Shown piece by piece: positions 10,979 through 25,794 of a stretch of 64,000 nt of DNA. The DNA is from Endomychus coccineus. Taxonomy: Eukaryota > Arthropoda > Insecta > Coleoptera > Endomychidae. A program made the position numbers and the translations under genes. The notes beneath the pieces are model-generated. The model was not told where the DNA came from. It made no database searches and was given only the letters and a program-made list of their open reading frames with translations. The stretch covers positions 5,252,501-5,316,500 of the forward strand of contig OY294072.1 of assembly GCA_958510875.1 (NCBI GenBank), written 5' to 3'. The stretch's first letter is position 1. Every line of letters begins with the position of its first letter.

Positions 10979-11051
10979 ACCGAAGTGGTGTAATTGGTTA
11001 ACACCCTGGACTAGAAATCCAGAAATGTGGGTTCGAATCCCGCCTATGGTT
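10979..11051 (+). tRNA. tRNA-like gene, anticodon AGA (right palindrome arm)
   Basis: Acceptor ACCGAAG/CTATGGT (one A-A mismatch), D-stem GTGT/ACAC, anticodon stem CTGGA/TCCAG with loop CTAGAAA, 4-nt variable loop, T-arm GTGGG-TTCGAAT-CCCGC. TTTT terminator at 11,057-11,060. The A box TGGTGTAATTGG and B box GGTTCGAATCC match Pol III consensus. The short variable loop contradicts a tRNA-Ser origin although AGA is a Ser anticodon. Confidence 0.65.
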
Positions 11052-11255
11052 CAATCTTTTACGTTTATTCATCTTTATAATCCTATGTTAAATTATCTAA
11101 GTTATCTTCATAATTCAGAAAATTTAATTCTATATCTCTTAAGTTACATACACGATAGTGGCCAATTAGGCAAAGAAACTTTAAACTTATATATATATAT
11201 ATATATATACATGTTTTCTCGTCAAGGTGAGATCCGTATATTTTGTGGACAACCC

Positions 11256-13254
11256 GAGATCCACTATATGGAAACAATTTCTTAGATCTATTTTATCGGG
11301 GCAATGCAAATAGATACATGCTTCGCAGGAATTACGAGAGAGGGGAAACAATTTCTCAATTTGAAATATACATATATATACGTACCAGGTAGAGTTCCGT
11401 TACAGATACATTCAAGACGAGATCCAAAGTTGTATATTAAGAAATTTTTGGTAAAGGTTTTGGTAGGTGAGATCCGGCGGTGTTGCCGGTCCAACTCATA
11501 CGTTATTCATTTGTACGTCTAGCAATGTCTCTGTACATACAAAGCTTTATGAATCACTACAAATTTTTAATTAGTGGAGTAACTATATGAGTACAAACCT
11601 CTTCCGATGTGGTAAAAATATACTAACTATAAGTATAATAATAAATATAAACACCTTAAAAACTTCCCTGTTCATATAGGGTAATAATATTTATGCCAAT
11701 AATATTACTATATGCTCGCAATATTCAAATATTTCGTTACCCTATGACTATTGAAGTTCATCTCGGAATGTCTTATTTTCTTATTTGTTGTTCATTATTT
11801 CTTATTAACAAAACTTGCAACACTTGCAACTCACACGTGTTATAATACTTCTGACAATGTTGATATGCAACGGAACATGTTGAGTATATCAAAGTTCAAT
11901 AAGTGTAATCTCGATTTTAATTCTGTTGAAACCATTCCCTGAATTATAATTTTGATTTCCAAGAGTTCATTTCAATTACAAAATAAAAGCAAATGTTCTT
12001 CATAAGGGTGATCTCCAGAAATACTATTGTTATTGAAATATAAATTGAATTATAACTATTGAAATCTACCTAGATATTAGCAAAAATTAACAAAATCTGT
12101 GAGAGATTTTGATAAAATTTATTCGGAAGCATCACAAATATGACCTAATATGACCAACTGATGAATGCGAATAACAATCGATCGGGCTTTCGCGCGCCAA
12201 AGACGAGTGTCGCACCGTATCGTTTGACTTTATTAGCATTCACGCTTCCCGCGATATTATTGCTGAATTGAAGTTATATTATTGCAGACATAATATTACT
12301 GGTTATTGTAGTGAATAGTTACCAAATAGTTGAAATTTTGCGGGGACAAAGATAGTAGAACTACTAAAAAAGACTGAATCATGCTAATCGAATTCAATTT
12401 CATTGAAAAACTGCTACATATCCAAAAATTTTGAAATAGAAGCTCTTATACCCAATGATTCATGTAATAATTTTCATACCAATGATATTTACTACATGCT
12501 CTCAGTATGGAAATGTTCATTCCCACCTACAAGTATTGTAGTTCATCTGGAAATGTCTTATTTACTTGTCGTTTGTTTTATCCATTACTTGTTATTATAA
12601 TACAAATCACTCACATATTCTGATTACTAACACTCAGTTCAGTGAATTGTCACCTATACTTAAAGTTTTTGGAGAGCTGGATCGGAACTAGGAAATTTAT
12701 TTAATCAAATGAAAATTTCCAAATGCACATGAAGAGCCAATCTGCAAAATCATTGCAAACCAATATTTCACTTCTACAAATCTCAAGGATTCCAAGCTTA
12801 TACATATTTAATATACTAATTTCAATAAAGAAAAACGTTAACATGTACAAGAAAATCAATGATTACATTCTCATGATAGTAGATCTGATGAAGAATACAT
12901 TTCTCTCCAGACCTTCAGTAGCAAAAACACTCATTTATAAAATTTCAAAAGGTTTTGACAATATTTTTGAAATTCTGCCTCTGGCTTATAAGAATTTTTT
13001 TTATGACAGTTGACTAAACTGCACATCAAAACAAACGAACATAACACTCGAATGAATTATTATCAAGTAATTGATGTCACATACAGAGCATCCTTCAATT
13101 AGGCCTCAATTCAAGGGATTTCTCTTATCCTGTATATTGAGTAATGTGATGTGACCCCTATATAATACGAAATATACTTAAATCATAACCTTCTAATTAT
13201 ATGTGAAAGCTTGAGAAATAGGTCACATTAACACAGATGTCTACTATATTCTCG
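11256..13254. repeat. inner part of the right inverted-repeat arm, unassigned
   Basis: Reverse-complement partner of 2,706-4,788, including the GC-richer motif at 12,170-12,260 and the internal duplicated block (about 11,660-11,770 and 12,460-12,560). At the inner boundary a segment of about 15 bp (TATTTTGTGGACAAC) is flipped relative to the left arm. Open frames such as 12,723-13,013 are not shared with the other arm, so no gene is called. Confidence 0.6.
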
Positions 13255-13979
13255 TCTTTACGTTCGTTGCGGTTTCACGACCGTCATCAGAAGAGGTTCG
13301 AAAACTAATTCACATGAACTAAAGCGCGGGATTTCTTCAACTTATTCTACTGAGCACGTCATCAATCAAAATGTCTACAACGCATCAATGAACGAAACTC
13401 GAATAATTCCAATAGTAACACATTATAATGTGTCACTGTCAAGCTCGAAACCTGCCGAATTATTTCCTACCAGACTTCATTATTCAATCGATCTACGAAG
13501 TTGTGGACCTAGTGAGGTCTTTCCTCATGCCTATAACCTCCAAATCTTGAATAAAAATATCAATGCCTATCTCATCTTCCTACTCCCGCTGCTGGCTCAC
13601 ACGATGTTCTCCGAACATCATAGGATCCCTCTCTTGTAGTCAAAGTATAAAAAAAATTTTTAATTATTTTCAAATTTCGCACTAAGGAAATGAACTGCCG
13701 GTTTATTTGTTGTACAACTAACCCCTGTTACGTTGTGTCTTGGTGTCTTCCTTACTATAATTATACCGAATTCCACACGCCTACCATTTTATGTCAGTAG
13801 TGCTTACACTTCCTAGAGACACATTCACAATTCCCGGGGTATTCAGTCCCTTCTTCGTAGATCGTTTCTCGATTTTTCCTGCATAATGTAATTCTACTAC
13901 ATATGTTACATATTGATATATAATATTGGTGCGCCTACCTACAATTTATCAAAATTTTGATCAAAATCTATCAATAATA

Positions 13980-14560
13980 TAAAAGGGAAAAATGAATTTT
14001 ATGTGAATGACTCATGGAATTAAAATGAGTTTGAAAAAAATCAATCCGTACCCGTGAATCATCATCTAATTTCCTTGGATGTTGTATCTTCATTTACAAA
14101 TGTACCAATCGTTTTGGCATCGAGTAGCATCAAAAAACGTTGAGCAGAAACTGAAAACCACACATCTCTAGATCAATCGGAATTTATAAATGGATTACAG
14201 TTTTGCTTAGAATGCACTTATTTTCAATATGGCTAGCAATATTTTGGACAAATATTCGGTACAGCAATGGGACCCTATTTCAACTACTATTGCTAACCTT
14301 GTTATGGAATGCCTAGAGGAATCTGTATAAATCCATAAGATTTTCAACCAGTATTCTTTGAACGGTATGTGGATGATTGCCTTATGTGTGTTTCCAATGA
14401 TAAAATTCAGTACGTGATTGATAAATTTAACAATTTCCACTGTAAACTTCAATTTACTTGTGAAATAGAAGTGAACTGAAACATACATTTCCTAAATATG
14501 AACATTAGGCATGATGAAGATGAAAAAAAAATGTCGTGATTTAAGTTTGATCTCAACTTT
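13980..14560 (+). pseudogene. PLE-A reverse transcriptase remnant, right copy
   Basis: Motif A (SLDVVSSFTNVPI, catalytic Asp in SLD) is at about 14,070-14,115. Motif B (GTAMG, then TIANLVMECLEES in a shifted frame) is at about 14,260-14,330. Motif C, YVDDCLMCV, is at about 14,368-14,395. At least three frame changes and several stops lie between them. The motif order and the YVDD box are those of PLE RTs. Confidence 0.75.
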
Positions 14561-14589
14561 ATCTTCACTTCAATTCCGTTGCACCAACA

Positions 14590-15258
14590 TGTTATAAGAA
14601 AAGTGTTATAAACAGCCTTACAGATCACGCGGTCAAATTGTCCCACGCAAAGGTCCGTCCCAAAAATTTAAACATGTTCGTAGTACACTGGAAATGAATG
14701 GCTACCTAGAAAGGTTTTTCAATCCTATCATTAAAGGAAGAATAAACAAAATGTATAATGAATCGTCATTTATAAATAACATGAAACGTAATATAGACAA
14801 TTGACCTCAGAGAAAATTAGGAAATATTTGAAACAGTATGATATAAATGTCGCGCATGAGCCTACTAGCTTTGTTTGAAATATTTCTCAAATCTGAAACT
14901 TTTAATACCTAAAGATAAACAAACCCACACAGTGTACAAATTAAATTGTTTAGTTTGCGATGGGACTTATACTGGAATCTCTAAACAATATTTACAAAAA
15001 AGAATGTATGCCCATAAGTATAGCACAAGAAACAAAAACTCAGAAAATTCCACCGCCCTTGCTAAACACTGCTTTGATTATAACCATCTATTCAATTATC
15101 ATTAGCATTATAAAAATGTAAATATTTCAACTAAGGAAACCGATTATAATAAAAGATCTATTCTGGAGATTCACATAAGACGTGACTCTAAATCTGTCAA
15201 TCATAGGACAGATATTCAGACACTAAGTCAGATGTATACTTACTTAATTAATTGAAAC
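14590..15258 (+). pseudogene. PLE-A connector and GIY-YIG endonuclease, right copy
   Basis: After a broken connector (VINSLTDHAVKLSHAK, EMNGYLERFFNPI) the endonuclease runs from about 14,920. VYKLNCLVCDGTYTG holds the GIY-YIG start, with two Cys as in PLEs, then ISKQYLQKRMYAHKYS with the conserved Arg. ALAKHCFDYNHLF follows, then a stop at 15,103, then KRSILEIHIRRDSKS with the conserved Glu. It is more complete than the left copy. Confidence 0.75.
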
Positions 15259-15690
15259 TCTTGCAAATTCCTACATGCGTCTTTATAATGTTAAAAGTAT
15301 ATTTTAGGTAGAATGTCAAAAGTATCTTTCCAATAACTGACAAACCTTTTCCTATTAGCTCGTAAATCTTAACATCTGTATTGAAAGTGGATACTTGAAC
15401 CAAATGTTCTCGTTTGTAGTCGTTCATAGACTTTGTTGACGTGAGCTAGCATTTTTTGAGAGTACTGCCCAACAGTGAATTTTTGATATTCATACTTATA
15501 ACATTGATGTGTTACAATGTCGATTGTTCATATTTCTGTTCCTTTCGGCGATGTGGGAATTTTAATTAGAATTGGTGCGATAAAGACGCTTTGTGTTAAT
15601 ACAATTAATTTTAAGTAATCCGGTTATAGACATAATAAGTCTTCTGATGATGGTCGTGAGACCAAAATCTACGGAAAGACGAGAAAATAT

Positions 15691-17886
<2,196 letters not shown>

Positions 17887-17889
<3 letters not shown>

Positions 17890-17910
17890 ATATATATATA
17901 TATATATATA
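17887..17910. repeat. (TA)n tract at left edge of the tRNA-like array
   Basis: About 12 TA repeats joining the R1 palindrome to the outermost array unit, which begins AAGTTTAAAG. The same junction (CTTTAAACTT to TA repeats, reverse complement) is found at 11,189. Confidence 0.9.
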
Positions 17911-18046
17911 AGTTTAAAGTTTCTTTGCCTAATTGGCCACTATCGTGTATGTAACTTAAGAGATATAGAATTAAATTTTCTGAATTATGAAGATAACTTA
18001 GATAATTTAACATAGGATTATAAAGATGAATAAACGTAAAAGATTG

Positions 18047-18119
18047 AACCATAGGCGGGATTCGAACTCACATTTCTGGATTTCTAGTCCAGGGTGTTTA
18101 CCAATTACACCACTTCGGT
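18047..18119 (-). tRNA. outermost left array tRNA-like copy, T-stem mutated
   Basis: Same 73-nt structure as the array consensus except that the T-stem 5' strand reads GTGAG instead of GTGGG, which replaces a G-C pair with A-C. Being the edge copy, it is less exposed to homogenisation, which fits its extra change. Confidence 0.6.
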
Positions 18120-21100
18120 CCTGTTAGATTTTTATATTTTTGTAAATATAAACCTCTGAAAGGATAGTAGATCATTGATGAACACAATGCGATTCGATGC
18201 CCTACCATCGATCAACTATTCACGCACATTCATCTGAAGTTCAGTCGTTTTTTGAAGTAAGGATTGTAGGTTAGTACTGCTATGGTTGGCAGTTACTTGA
18301 CAGTTCTTATTCAAATGACAGCATCCCGGTTCTTATATATTTCAATAGAACTGACTGAGAATTGTTCTGGTTAATTATAAACAAGTTTAAAGTTTCTTTG
18401 CCTAATTGGCCACTATCGTGTATGTAACTTAAGAGATATAGAATTAAATTTTCTGAATTATGAAGATAACTTAGATAATTTAACATAGGATTATAAAGAT
18501 GAATAAACGTAAAAGATTGAACCATAGGCGGGATTCGAACCCACATTTCTGGATTTCTAGTCCAGGGTGTTTACCAATTACACCACTTCGGTCCTGTTGG
18601 ATTTTTATATTTTTGTAAATATAAACCTCTGAAAGGATAGTAGATCATTGATGAACACAATGCGATTCGATGCCCTACCATCGATCAACTATTCACGCAC
18701 ATTCATCTGAAGTTCAGTCGTTTTTTGAAGTAAGGATTGTAGGTTAGTACTGCTATGGTTGGCAGTTACTTGACAGTTCTTATTCAAATGACAGCATCCC
18801 GGTTCTTATATATTTCAATAGAACTGACTGAGAATTGTTCTGGTTAATTATAAACAAGTTTAAAGTTTCTTTGCCTAATTGGCCACTATCGTGTATGTAA
18901 CTTAAGAGATATAGAATTAAATTTTCTGAATTATGAAGATAACTTAGATAATTTAACATAGGATTATAAAGATGAATGAACGTAAAAGATTGAACCATAG
19001 GCGGGATTCGAACCCACATTTCTGGATTTCTAGTCCAGGGTGTTTACCAATTACACCACTTCGGTCCTGTTAGATTTTTATATTTTTGTAAATATAAACC
19101 TCTGAAAGGATAGTAGATCATTGATGAACACAATGCGATTCGATGCCCTACCATCGATCAACTATTCACGCACATTCATCTGAAGTTCAGTCGTTTTTTG
19201 AAGTAAGGATTGTAGGTTAGTACTGCTATGGTTGGCAGTTACTTGACAGTTCTTATTCAAATGACAGCATCCCGGTTCTTATATATTTCAATAGAACTGA
19301 CAGAGAATTGTTCTGGTTAATTATAAACAAGTTTAAAGTTTCTTTGCCTAATTGGCCACTATCGTGTATGTAACTTAAGAGATATAGAATTAAATTTTCT
19401 GAATTATGGAGATAACTTAGATAATTTAACATAGGATTATAAAGATGAATAAACGTAAAAGATTGAACCATAGGCGGGATTCGAACCCACATTTCTGGAT
19501 TTCTAGTCCAGGGTGTTTACCAATTACACCACTTCGGTCCTGTTAGATTTTTATATTTTTGTAAATATAAACCTCTGAAAGGATAGTAGATCATTGATGA
19601 ACACAATGCGATTCGATGCCCTACCATCGATCAACTATTCACGCACATTCATCTGAAGTTCAGTCGTTTTTTGAAGTAAGGATTGTAGGTTAGTACTGCT
19701 ATGGTTGGCAGTTACTTGACAGTTCTTATTCAAATGACAGCATCCCGGTTCTTATATATTTCAATAGAACTGACTGAGAATTGTTCTGGTTAATTATAAA
19801 CAAGTTTAAAGTTTCTTTGCCTAATTGGCCACTATCGTGTATGTAACTTAAGAGATATAGAATTAAATTTTCTGAATTATGAAGATAACTTAGATAATTT
19901 AACATAGGATTATAAAGATGAATAAACGTAAAAGATTGAACCATAGGCGGGATTCGAACCCACATTTCTGGATTTCTAGTCCAGGGTGTTTACCAATTAC
20001 ACCACTTCGGTCCTGTTAGATTTTTATATTTTTGTAAATATAAACCTCTGAAAGGATAGTAGATCATTGATGAACACAATGCGATTCGATGCCTTACCAT
20101 CGATCAACTATTCACGCACATTCATCTGAAGTTCAGTCGTTTTTTGAAGTAAGGATTGTAGGTTAGTACTGCTATGGTTGGCAGTTACTTGACAGTTCTT
20201 ATTCAAATGACAGCATCCCGGTTCTTATATATTTCAATAGAACTGACTGAGAATTGTTCTGGTTAATTATAAACAAGTTTAAAGTTTCTTTGCCTAATTG
20301 GCCACTATCGTGTATGTAACTTAAGAGATATAGAATTAAATTTTCTGAATTATGAAGATAACTTAGATAATTTAACATAGGATTATGAAGATGGATAAAC
20401 GTAAAAGATTGAACCATAGGCGGGATTCGAACCCACATTTCTGGATTTCTAGTCCAGGGTGTTTACCAATTACACCACTTCGGTCCTGTTAGATTTTTAT
20501 ATTTTTGTAAATATAAACCTCTGAAAGGATAGTAGATCATTGATGAACACAATGCGATTCGATGCCCTACCATCGATCAACTATTCACGCAGATTCATCT
20601 GAAGTTCAGTCGTTTTTTGAAGTAAGGATTGTAGTTTAGTACTGCTATGGTTGGCAGTTACTTGACAGTTCTTATTCAAATGACAGCATCCCGGTTCTTA
20701 TATATTTCAATAGAACTGACTGAGAATTGTTCTGGTTAATTATAAGCAAGTTTAAAGTTTCTTTGCCTAATTGGCCACTATCGTGTATGTAACTTAAGAG
20801 ATATAGAATTAAATTTTCTGAATTATGAAGATAACTTAGATAATTTAACATAGGATTATAAAGATGAATAAACGTAAAAGATTGAACCATAGGCGGGATT
20901 CGAACCCACATTTCTGGATTTCTAGTCCAGGGTGTTTACCAATTACACCACTTCGGTCCTGTTAGATTTTTATATTTTTGTAAATATAAACCTCTGAAAG
21001 GATAGTAGATCATTGATGAACACAATGCGATTCGATGCCCTACCATCGATCAACTATTCACGCACATTCATCTGAAGTTCAGTCGTTTTTTGAAGTAAGG

Positions 21101-22776
21101 ATTGTAGGTTAGTACTGCTATGGTTGGCAGTTACTTGACAGTTCTTATTCAAATGACAGCATCCCGGTTCTTATATATTTCAATAGAACTGACTGTGAAT
21201 TGTTCTGGTTAATTATAAACAAGTTTAAAGTTTCTTCGCCTAATTGGCCACTATCGTGTATGTAACTTAAGAGATATAGAATTAAATTTTCTGAATTATG
21301 AAGATAACTTAGATAATTTAACATAGGATTATAAAGATGAATAAACGTAAAAGATTGAACCATAGGCGGGATTCGAACCCACATTTCTGGATTTCTAGTC
21401 CAGGGTGTTTACCAATTACACCACTTCGGTCCTGTTAGATTTTTATATTTTTGTAAATATAAACCTCTGAAAGGATAGTAGATCATTGATGAACACAATG
21501 CGATTCGATGCCCTACCATCGATCAACTATTCACGCACATTCATCTGAAGTTCAGTCGTTTTTTGAAGTAAGGATTGTAGGTTAGTACTGCTATGGTTGG
21601 CAGTTACTTGACAGTTCTTATTCAAATGACAGCATCCCGGTTCTTATATATTTCAATAGAACTGACTGAGAATTGTTCTGGTTAATTATAAACAAGTTTA
21701 AAGTTTCTTTGCCTAATTGGCCACTATCGTGTATGTAACTTAAGAGATATAGAATTAAATTTTCTGAATTATGAAGATAACTTAGATAATTTAACATAGG
21801 ATTATAAAGATGAATAAACGTAAAAGATTGAACCATAGGCGGGATTCGAACCCACATTTCTGGATTTCTAGTCCAGGGTGTTTACCAATTACACCACTTC
21901 GGTCCTGTTAGATTTTTATATTTTTGTAAATATAAACCTCTGAAAGGATAGTAGATCATTGATGAACACAATGCGATTCGATGCCCTACCATCGATCAAC
22001 TATTCACGCACATTCATCTGAAGTTCAGTCGTTTTTTGAAGTAAGGATTGTAGGTTAGTACTGCTATGGTTGGCAGTTACTTGACAGTTCTTATTCAAAT
22101 GACAGCATCTCGGTTCTTATATATTTCAATAGAACTGACTGAGAATTGTTCTGGTTAATTATAAACAAGTTTAAAGTTTCTTTGCCTAATTGGCCACTAT
22201 CGTGTATGTAACTTAAGAGATATAGAATTAAATTTTCTGAATTATGAAGATAACTTAGATAATTTAACATAGGATTATAAAGATGAATAAACGTAAAAGA
22301 TTGAACCATAGGCGGGATTCGAACCCACATTTCTGGATTTCTAGTCCAGGGTGTTTACCAATTACACCACTTCGGTCCTGTTAGATTTTTATATTTTTGT
22401 AAATATAAACCTCTGAAAGGATAGTAGATCATTGATGAACACAATGCGATTCGATGCCCTACCATCGATCAACTATTCACGCACATTCATCTGAAGTTCA
22501 GTCGTTTTTTGAAGTAAGGATTGTAGGTTAGTACTGCTATGGTTGGCAGTTACTTGACAGTTCTTATTCAAATGACAGCATCCCGGTTCTTATATATTTC
22601 AATAGAACTGACTGAGAATTGTTCTGGTTAATTATAAACAAGTTTAAAGTTTCTTTGCTTAATTGGCCACTATCGTGTATGTAACTTAAGAGATATAGAA
22701 TTAAATTTTCTGAATTATGAAGATAACTTAGATAATTTAACATAGGATTATAAAGATGAATAAACGTAAAAGATTG

Positions 22777-22849
22777 AACCATAGGCGGGATTCGAACCCA
22801 CATTTCTGGATTCCTAGTCCAGGGTGTTTACCAATTACACCACTTCGGT
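22777..22849 (-). tRNA. array tRNA-like copy with anticodon AGG
   Basis: The loop reads CTAGGAA instead of CTAGAAA, so the anticodon (22,813-22,815, minus strand) becomes AGG, which would read Pro CCU. All other arms are as in the array consensus. It is the only copy in which I found an altered anticodon. Confidence 0.6.
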
Positions 22850-25614
22850 CCTGTTAGATTTTTATATTTTTGTAAATATAAACCTCTGAAAGGATAGTAG
22901 ATCATTGATGAACACAATGCGATTCGATGCCCTACCATCGATCAACTATTCACGCACATTCATCTGAAGTTCAGTCGTTTTTTGAAGTAAGGATTGTAGG
23001 TTAGTACTGCTATGGTTGGCAGTTACTTGACAGTTCTTATTCAAATGACAGCATCCCGGTTCTTATATATTTCAATAGAACTGACTGAGAATTGTTCTGG
23101 TTAATTATAAACAAGTTTAAAGTTTCTTTGCCTAATTGGCCACTATCGTGTATGTAACTTAAGAGATATAGAATTAAATTTTCTGAATTATGAAGATAAC
23201 TTAGATAATTTAACATAGGATTATAAAGATGAATAAACGTAAAAGATTGAACCATAGGCGGGATTCGAACCCACATTTCTGGATTTCTAGTCCAGGGTGT
23301 TTACCAATTACACCACTTCGGTCCTGTTAGATTTTTATATTTTTGTAAATATAAACCTCTGAAAGGATAGTAGATCATTGATGAACACAATGCGATTCGA
23401 TGCCCTACCATCGACCAACTATTCACGCACATTCATCTGAAGTTCAGTCGTTTTTTGAAGTAAGGATTGTAGGTTAGTACTGCTATGGTTGGCAGTTACT
23501 TGACAGTTCTTATTCAAATGATAGCATCCCGGTTCTTATATATTTCAATAGAACTGACTGAGAATTGTTCTGGTTGATTATAAACAAGTTTAAAGTTTCT
23601 TTTCCTAATTGGCCACTATCGTGTATGTAACTTAAGAGATATAGAATTAAATTTTCTGAATTATGAAGATAACTTAGATAATTTAACATAGGATTATAAA
23701 GATGAATAAACGTAAAAGATTGAACCATAGGCGGGATTCGAACCCACATTTCTGGATTTCTAGTCCAGGGTGTTTACCAATTACACCACTTCGGTCCTGT
23801 TAGATTTTTATATTTTTGTAAATATAAACCTCTGAAAGGATAGTAGATCATTGATGAACACAATGCGATTCGATGCCCTACCATCGATCAACTATTCACG
23901 CACATTCATCTGAAGTTCAGTCGTTTTTTGAAATAAGGATTGTAGGTTAGTACTGCTATGGTTGGCAGTTACTTGACAGTTCTTATTCAAATGACAGCAT
24001 CCCGGTTCTTATATATTTCAATAGAACTGACTGAGAATTGTTCTGGTTAATTATAAACAAGTTTAAAGTTTCTTTGCCTAATTGGCCACTATCGTGTATG
24101 TAACTTAAGAGATATAGAATTAAATTTTCTGAATTATGAAGATAACTTAGATAATTTAACATAGGATTATAAAGATGAATAAACGTAAAAGATTGAACCA
24201 TAGGCGGGATTCGAACCCACATTTCTGGATTTCTAGTCCAGGGTGTTTACCAATTACACCACTTCGGTCCTGTTAGATTTTTATATTTTTGTAAATATAA
24301 ACCTCTGAAAGGATAGTAGATCATTGATGAACACAATGCGATTCGATGCCCTACCATCGATCAACTATTCACGCACATTCATCTGAAGTTCAGTCGTTTT
24401 TTGAAGTAAGGATTGTAGGTTAGTACTGCTATGGTTGGCAGTTACTTGACAGTTCTTATTCAAATGACAGCATCCCGGTTCTTATATATTTCAATAGAAC
24501 TGACTGAGAATTGTTCTGGTTAATTATAAACAAGTTTAAAGTTTCTTTGCCTAATTGGCCACTATCGTGTATGTAACTTAAGAGATATAGAATTGAATTT
24601 TCTGAATTATGAAGATAACTTAGATAATTTAACATAGGATTATAAAGATGAATAAACGTAAAAGATTGAACCATAGGCGGGATTCGAACCCACATTTCTG
24701 GATTTCTAGTCCAGGGTGTTTACCAATTACACCACTTCGGTCCTGTTAGATTTTTATATTTTTGTAAATATAAACCTCTGAAAGGATAGTAGATCATTGA
24801 TGAACACAATGCGATTCGATGCCCTACCATCGATCAACTATTCACGCACATTCATCTGAAGTTCAGTCGTTTTTTGAAGTAAGGATTGTAGGTTAGTACT
24901 GCTATGGTTGGCAGTTACTTGACAGTTCTTATTCAAATGACAGCATCCCGGTTCTTATATATTTCAATAGAACTGACTGAGAATTGTTCTGGTTAATTAT
25001 AAACAAGTTTAAAGTTTCTTTGCCTAATTGGCCACTATCGTGTATGTAACTTAAGAGATATAGAATTAAATTTTCTGAATTATGAAGATAACTTAGATAA
25101 TTTAACATAGGATTATAAAGATGAATAAACGTAAAAGATTGAACCATAGGCGGGATTCGAACCCACATTTCTGGATTTCTAGTCCAGGGTGTTTACCAAT
25201 TACACCACTTCGGTCCTGTTAGATTTTTATATTTTTGTAAATATAAACCTCTGAAAGGATAGTAGATCATTGATGAACACAATGCGATTCGATGCCCTAC
25301 CATCGATCAACTATTCACGCACATTCATCTGAAGTTCAGTCGTTTTTTGAAGTAAGGATTGTAGGTTAGTACTGCTATGGTTGGCAGTTACTTGACAGTT
25401 CTTATTCAAATGACAGCATCCCGGTTCTTATATATTTCAATAGAACTGACTGAGAATTGTTCTGGTTGATTATAAACAAGTTTAAAGTTTCTTTTCCTAA
25501 TTGGCCACTATCGTGTATGTAACTTAAGAGATATAGAATTAAATTTTCTGAATTATGAAGATAACTTAGATAATTTAACATAGGATTATAAAGATGAATA
25601 AACGTAAAAGATTG

Positions 25615-25687
25615 AACCATAGGCGGGATTCGAACCCACATTTCTGGATTTCTAGTCCAGGGTGTTTACCAATTACACCACTTCGGT
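25615..25687 (-). tRNA. array tRNA-like gene next to the inversion point (minus)
   Basis: Consensus copy, anticodon AGA. Its 5' end faces the 5' end of the plus copy at 25,795, so the two transcription units diverge from a 107-bp gap, about 300 bp less than in the 10.8-kb palindrome. Confidence 0.65.
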
Positions 25688-25794
25688 CCTGTTAGATTTT
25701 TATATTTTTGTAAATATAAACCTCTGAAAGGATAGTAGATCATTGATGAACACAATATATTTTTATATTTACAAAAATATAAAAATCTAACAGG
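25688..25794. other. head-to-head inversion junction of the array
   Basis: The left arm extends through TTGTAAATATAAACCTCTG to GAACACAAT at about 25,757. The right arm begins within TTTATATTTACAAAAATATA at about 25,765. The left side therefore keeps about 70 bp of 5' flank and the right side only about 30 bp. About 7 bp (ATATTTT) at the join are ambiguous. The asymmetric join resembles a fold-back or template-switch event at AT-rich sequence, not a symmetrical palindrome. Confidence 0.8.

Larger units (their letters stand above)
10365..11209. mobile_element. palindromic two-unit tRNA-like element bounded by TA tracts
   Basis: Two inverted copies of the 473-bp array unit face away from each other around a centre at about 10,776. 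Arms of about 380 bp are almost identical, with a spacer of roughly 20 bp containing GACAGCATCCCGGTT. The left end is (TA)n at 10,365-10,393 joined to GTAACTTAAGAG. The right end is CTTTAAACTT joined to (AT)n at 11,189-11,209. These are exactly the two unit positions at which the large array ends (45,826 and 17,911). The D-loop reads GGTTA here against GGTAA in the large array, so this pair has not been homogenised with it. It may be a seed form of the array or a mobile palindromic element inserted in TA repeats. Confidence 0.75.
13255..15690 (+). mobile_element. Penelope-like element PLE-A, right copy, broken
   Basis: Plus-strand counterpart of the left PLE-A copy. The order is an inverted hammerhead-like core (13,266-13,290, minus), RT remains (about 13,980-14,560), connector, GIY-YIG domain (about 14,920-15,255), 3' non-coding region and a second hammerhead-like core (15,644-15,668, plus). 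Several stops and frameshifts make it inactive. It lacks the 168-bp insertion found in the left copy, so that insertion came after the two copies separated. Confidence 0.8.
17911..25757 (-). repeat. left array: 17 tandem 473-bp units with minus-strand tRNA-like genes
   Basis: Period is exactly 473 bp. The tRNA-like genes occupy 73 nt each, with low coordinates 18,047, 18,520, 18,993 and so on every 473 bp up to 25,615. Units differ by only a few substitutions, with no length change. Each has A box, B box and a T4 run 6 nt past the tRNA 3' end. The outermost unit is truncated at AAGTTTAAAG by TA repeats. The innermost ends at GAACACAAT before the inversion point. Two units four positions apart share the changes TTGATTATA and TTTTCC (23,575-23,604 and 25,467-25,496), a sign of unequal exchange inside the arm. 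An open frame of 79 codons that starts inside the tRNA recurs in the units but shows no coding constraint. Confidence 0.95.
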
